Shown one piece after another: positions 60,596 to 64,000 of a stretch of DNA of 64,000 nucleotides. A program made the translations under genes and the position numbers. Each line of letters opens with the position of its first letter. Positions within the stretch are counted from its first letter, which is position 1. Where the stretch lies: the NCBI RefSeq assembly GCF_000367365.1, contig NZ_BARF01000094.1, forward strand, positions 62,001-126,000, in the 5' to 3' direction. This DNA comes from Streptomyces prunicolor NBRC 13075 (lineage in GTDB: Bacteria; Actinomycetota; Actinomycetes; Streptomycetales; Streptomycetaceae). The notes beneath the pieces are model-generated. The model ran no database searches, had not been told where the DNA came from, and saw nothing but the letters and a program-made list of their open reading frames with translations.

Positions 60596-63109
60596 GTGAC
60601 CCTCATCGACCAGTTGCCGCCGACCGCAGATCCAGACGCCCTCTACGAAGCCTTCGAGTCGTGGGCCACGGAGCGCGGTCTCACGCTCTACCCCCATCAG
60701 GAGGAGGCGCTGATCGAGGTGGTCTCCGGTGCGAACGTGATCGTGTCGACGCCCACCGGCTCCGGCAAGAGCATGATCGCCGCCGGTGCGCACTTCGCCG
60801 CGCTGGCCCGGGACGAGGTCACCTTCTACACCGCCCCGATCAAGGCGCTGGTCTCGGAGAAGTTCTTCGAGCTGTGCAAGATGTTCGGCACCGAGAACGT
60901 CGGCATGCTGACCGGCGACGCGTCCGTCAACTCCGACGCGCCCATCATCTGCTGCACCGCGGAGGTCCTCGCGTCGATCGCGCTGCGGGACGGCAAGCAC
61001 GCGGACGTCGGCCAGGTCGTCATGGACGAGTTCCACTTCTACGCGGAGGCGGACCGCGGCTGGGCCTGGCAGATCCCGATCCTGGAGCTGCCGCAGGCGC
61101 AGTTCATCCTGATGTCGGCCACGCTCGGCGACGTCGCGATGTTCGAGAAGGACCTCACCCGCCGTACCGGGCGCCCCACTTCGGTGGTCCGCTCGGCGAC
61201 CCGGCCGGTGCCGCTGTCCTACGAGTACAGGCTGACGCCGCTCACCGAGACGCTGACCGAGCTGCTGGAGACCAGGCAGGCGCCGGTCTACATCGTGCAC
61301 TTCACCCAGGCGCAGGCTGTGGAGCGGGCGCAGGCGCTGATGAGCATCAACATGTGCTCGCGCGAGGAGAAGGACCAGATCGCCGAGCTGATCGGCAACT
61401 TCCGCTTCACCACCAAGTTCGGCCGCAATCTCTCCCGTTACGTACGGCACGGCATCGGTGTGCACCACGCCGGCATGCTGCCCAAGTACCGGCGCCTGGT
61501 GGAGAAGCTCGCGCAGGCGGGCCTGTTGAAGGTCATCTGCGGTACGGACACGCTCGGGGTGGGCGTCAACGTGCCCATCCGCACCGTGCTGTTCACGGCG
61601 CTGGCCAAGTACGACGGCATTCGGGTGCGCACGCTGCGCGCCCGTGAGTTCCACCAGATCGCGGGCCGCGCCGGACGCGCCGGCTTCGACACGGCCGGTC
61701 TCGTGGTCGCACAGGCCCCCGAGCATGTCGTCGAGAACGAGAAGGCGCTCGCCAAGGCGGGCGACGACCCGAAGAAGCGCCGGAAGGTCGTCCGCAAGAA
61801 GGCGCCCGAGGGCTTCGTCGGCTGGTCGGAAGGCACCTTCGAGAAGCTCATCACCTCCGATCCGGAGCCGTTGACGTCCCGCTTCCGGGTCACGCACACG
61901 ATGCTGCTGTCGGTGATCGCCCGCCCCGGCAACGCCTTCGACGCGATGCGGCATCTCCTGGAGGACAACCACGAGCCGCGCAAGCAGCAGTTGCGGCACA
62001 TCCGGCGGGCGATCGCCATCTACCGCTCGCTCCTGGACGGCGGCATCGTCGAGAAGCTCGACACCCCGGACGCCGAGGGCCGCATCGTGCGCCTCACGGT
62101 CGACCTTCAGCAGGACTTCGCCCTGAACCAGCCGCTGTCGACCTTCGCGCTCGCCGCGTTCGAACTGCTGGACCCGGAATCGCCGTCGTACGCGCTGGAC
62201 ATGGTGTCCGTCGTCGAGTCCACGCTGGACGACCCCCGCCAGATCCTGGCCGCCCAGCAGAACAAGGCGCGCGGCGAGGCCGTGGCCGCGATGAAGGCGG
62301 ACGGCGTCGAGTACGAGGACCGCATGGAGCGCCTCCAGGACGTCAGCTACCCCAAGCCGCTGGAGGAGTTGCTCTTCCACGCGTACAACACGTACCGCAA
62401 GAGCCACCCGTGGGTCGGCGACCACCCGCTGTCCCCGAAGTCCGTGATCCGCGACATGTACGAACGGGCCATGTCCTTCACGGAGTTGACCTCCTACTAC
62501 GAGCTGGCCCGCACCGAGGGCATCGTGCTGCGCTACCTCGCCGGCGCCTTCAAGGCCCTCGACCACACCGTCCCCGACGACCTCAAGTCCGAGGACCTGC
62601 AGGATCTGATCGCCTGGCTCGGCGAGATGGTGCGCCAGGTCGACTCCAGCCTGCTGGACGAGTGGGAGCAGCTGGCCAACCCGGCGGAGATGACCGCCGA
62701 GGAGGCCCAGGAGAAGGCCGACCAGGTCAAGCCGGTCACCGCGAACGCGCGCGCCTTCCGGGTCCTCGTCCGCAACGCGATGTTCCGCCGCGTCGAACTC
62801 GCCGCCCTCGACCATGTCGACGAGCTGGGCGAGTTGGACGCCGAGGCGGGCTGGGACGCGGACGCCTGGGGCGAGGCGATGGACAAGTACTGGGACGAGT
62901 ACGAGGACCTCGGCACCGGCCCCGACTCCCGCGGGCCCAAGCTCCTGCTCATCGAGGAGGAGCCGCAGCACGGCCTGTGGCGCGTTCGGCAGATTTTCGC
63001 CGACCCGAACGGCGATCATGACTGGGGCATCAGCGCGGAGATCGATCTCGCGGCCTCCGACGAGGAGGGCCGTGCGGTCGTCCGCGTCACCGACGTCGGC
63101 CAGCTGTGA
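60596..63109 (+). CDS. superfamily II DExH helicase with DUF3516 domain
   Basis: About 837 residues from GTG 60596. Helicase motifs: I (S-T-P-T-G-S-G-K-S), Ia (T-A-P-I-K-A-L), II (M-D-E-F-H-F-Y), III (M-S-A-T-L) and VI (Q-I-A-G-R-A-G-R). It resembles Ski2/Mtr4-like RNA helicases in the first 450 residues; the rest is the DUF3516 helical domain. It probably unwinds structured RNA or acts in RNA decay. The long open frame upstream is non-coding. It starts 145 bases from the divergent YdjM-like gene and ends 19 bases before the thioesterase. Confidence 0.92.
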   Translation: MTLIDQLPPTADPDALYEAFESWATERGLTLYPHQEEALIEVVSGANVIVSTPTGSGKSMIAAGAHFAALARDEVTFYTAPIKALVSEKFFELCKMFGTENVGMLTGDASVNSDAPIICCTAEVLASIALRDGKHADVGQVVMDEFHFYAEADRGWAWQIPILELPQAQFILMSATLGDVAMFEKDLTRRTGRPTSVVRSATRPVPLSYEYRLTPLTETLTELLETRQAPVYIVHFTQAQAVERAQALMSINMCSREEKDQIAELIGNFRFTTKFGRNLSRYVRHGIGVHHAGMLPKYRRLVEKLAQAGLLKVICGTDTLGVGVNVPIRTVLFTALAKYDGIRVRTLRAREFHQIAGRAGRAGFDTAGLVVAQAPEHVVENEKALAKAGDDPKKRRKVVRKKAPEGFVGWSEGTFEKLITSDPEPLTSRFRVTHTMLLSVIARPGNAFDAMRHLLEDNHEPRKQQLRHIRRAIAIYRSLLDGGIVEKLDTPDAEGRIVRLTVDLQQDFALNQPLSTFALAAFELLDPESPSYALDMVSVVESTLDDPRQILAAQQNKARGEAVAAMKADGVEYEDRMERLQDVSYPKPLEELLFHAYNTYRKSHPWVGDHPLSPKSVIRDMYERAMSFTELTSYYELARTEGIVLRYLAGAFKALDHTVPDDLKSEDLQDLIAWLGEMVRQVDSSLLDEWEQLANPAEMTAEEAQEKADQVKPVTANARAFRVLVRNAMFRRVELAALDHVDELGELDAEAGWDADAWGEAMDKYWDEYEDLGTGPDSRGPKLLLIEEEPQHGLWRVRQIFADPNGDHDWGISAEIDLAASDEEGRAVVRVTDVGQL

Positions 63110-63128
63110 GCACAGGAGAATCCCACCC

Positions 63129-63992
63129 ATGACGAACCCGGCAGAGCGGCTCGTCGACCTGCTCGACCTGGAGCAGATCGAGGTCAACATCTTCCGTGGC
63201 CGGAGCCCGCACGAGTCCCTGCAGCGGGTCTTCGGCGGCCAGGTAGCGGGCCAGGCGCTGGTCGCCGCGGGGCGCACCACGGAAGGCGACCGGCCGGTGC
63301 ACTCGCTGCACGCGTACTTCCTGCGCCCGGGCCGGCCGGGCGTGCCGATCGTGTACCAGGTCGAGCGGGTACGGGACGGGCGGTCGTTCACCACCCGTCG
63401 GGTCACCGGCGTGCAGCAGGGCCGCACGATCTTCAATCTCACCGCCTCCTTTCACAAGCCTGAGCAAGGTCCCTTCGAGCACCAGCTGCCGGCCCGCGAG
63501 GTCCCGGACCCGGAGTCCCTGCCGAATGTGTCGGAGGAGGTCCGGGCCCATCTGGGCGTGCTGCCCGAGCAGTTGGAGCGGATGGCGCGCCGTCAGCCCT
63601 TCGACATCCGGTACGCGGACGGGCTGCGCTGGAGCGCCGAGGAGATCAAGGACGCCGAGCCGCGCAGCGCGGTGTGGATGCGCGCGGTCGGGCCGCTCGG
63701 CGACGATCCTCTGGTGCACACCTGCGCGCTGACCTACGCCAGCGACATGACGCTCCTGGACGCCGTCCGGATCCCCGTCGAACCCCTGTGGGGACCGCGG
63801 AACTTCGACATGGCGTCACTGGACCACGCCATGTGGTTCCACCGGCCGTTCCGCGCGGACGAGTGGTTCCTGTACGACCAGGAGTCCCCGATCGCAACGG
63901 GCGGCCGCGGTCTGGCCCGCGGACGCATCTACGACCTGGAGGGACGCCTGCTCGTCTCGGTCGTCCAGGAAGGGCTGTTCAGAGCGCTGTAG
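63129..63992 (+). CDS. tesB: acyl-CoA thioesterase II (TesB)
   Basis: A 287-residue double hot-dog thioesterase that hydrolyses acyl-CoA to free fatty acid. Seen: V-F-G-G-Q-V-A-G-Q-A-L-V-A-A, H-S-L-H-A-Y-F-L-R-P-G, then in the second half Y-A-S-D-M-T-L-L and L-D-H-A-M-W-F-H-R-P-F with the Asp of the catalytic set, and Q-E-G-L-F-R at the end. AGGAG precedes the ATG. It is probably co-transcribed with the helicase. Confidence 0.93.
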   Translation: MTNPAERLVDLLDLEQIEVNIFRGRSPHESLQRVFGGQVAGQALVAAGRTTEGDRPVHSLHAYFLRPGRPGVPIVYQVERVRDGRSFTTRRVTGVQQGRTIFNLTASFHKPEQGPFEHQLPAREVPDPESLPNVSEEVRAHLGVLPEQLERMARRQPFDIRYADGLRWSAEEIKDAEPRSAVWMRAVGPLGDDPLVHTCALTYASDMTLLDAVRIPVEPLWGPRNFDMASLDHAMWFHRPFRADEWFLYDQESPIATGGRGLARGRIYDLEGRLLVSVVQEGLFRAL

Positions 63993-64000
63993 CCGACGGA

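Noticed and set aside
56453..63442. A 2329-codon open frame on the minus strand covering the exporter, helicase and thioesterase genes
   Set aside because: It is antisense to several clearly recognised genes, has no domain pattern and is Arg/Gly/His-rich, as expected for a shadow frame in high-GC DNA.

Overview
High-GC actinobacterial DNA, almost certainly a Streptomyces chromosome or a very close relative. Supporting signs are strong third-position GC, GTG/TTG starts, Sec and Tat secreted hydrolases, a streptogrisin-type protease, a large LuxR-type ATPase regulator, a DUF5709 protein, a DUF3516 helicase and two repeats of a kind common between Streptomyces genes. All calls come from reading the sequence; no database search was run.

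Layout. 0.35-2.0 kb: secreted beta-helix glycosidase. 2.3-12.7 kb: acyl-CoA carboxylase beta chain, fatty-acyl-AMP ligase, an ACP-KS-AT-ACP-TE polyketide synthase, an antigen-85-like esterase, a PucR regulator and a cutinase. This is the gene set of the mycobacterial mycolic-acid condensation locus (AccD4, FadD32, Pks13, Ag85, Culp6), unexpected in an organism not known to make mycolates. 12.8-19.0 kb: secreted hydrolase, OsmC protein, a trypsin-alpha/beta-hydrolase fusion and an animal-type haem peroxidase. 19.3-24.2 kb: LuxR-family ATPase regulator and a peptidoglycan amidase.

24.4-30.4 kb is a probable immune island. A SLOG-like protein with four membrane helices is divergent from a TIR protein (a Thoeris-like pairing). 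Next to it is a TIR/NACHT operon in which both proteins carry the same RHIM-like sequence (Q-V-G-x-[VL]-N-G) at the ends that could recruit each other.

31-38 kb: decayed carboxylesterase, Tat-exported alpha-L-rhamnosidase with a readable promoter and two LacI-type palindromes, streptogrisin-like protease, and a scar where a TetR gene abuts a hydrolase fragment. 38.1-43.3 kb: sulfonate utilisation operon (ssuCBAD plus a flavin monooxygenase) preceded by an apparently leaderless 27-codon leader peptide ending in Cys codons, a probable cysteine attenuator. 43.6-54.6 kb: small MltG, ABC exporter with divergent MarR, HD-domain protein divergent from a GlxA-type regulator, TetR/SDR pair with two operators, DctA-type carrier, PNGase A-like enzyme and an L,D-transpeptidase-like lipoprotein. 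54.8-64 kb: heterodimeric ABC exporter with complementary degenerate ATPase sites, DUF5709 protein, zinc-free L31, YdjM-like membrane protein, DUF3516 helicase and TesB thioesterase.
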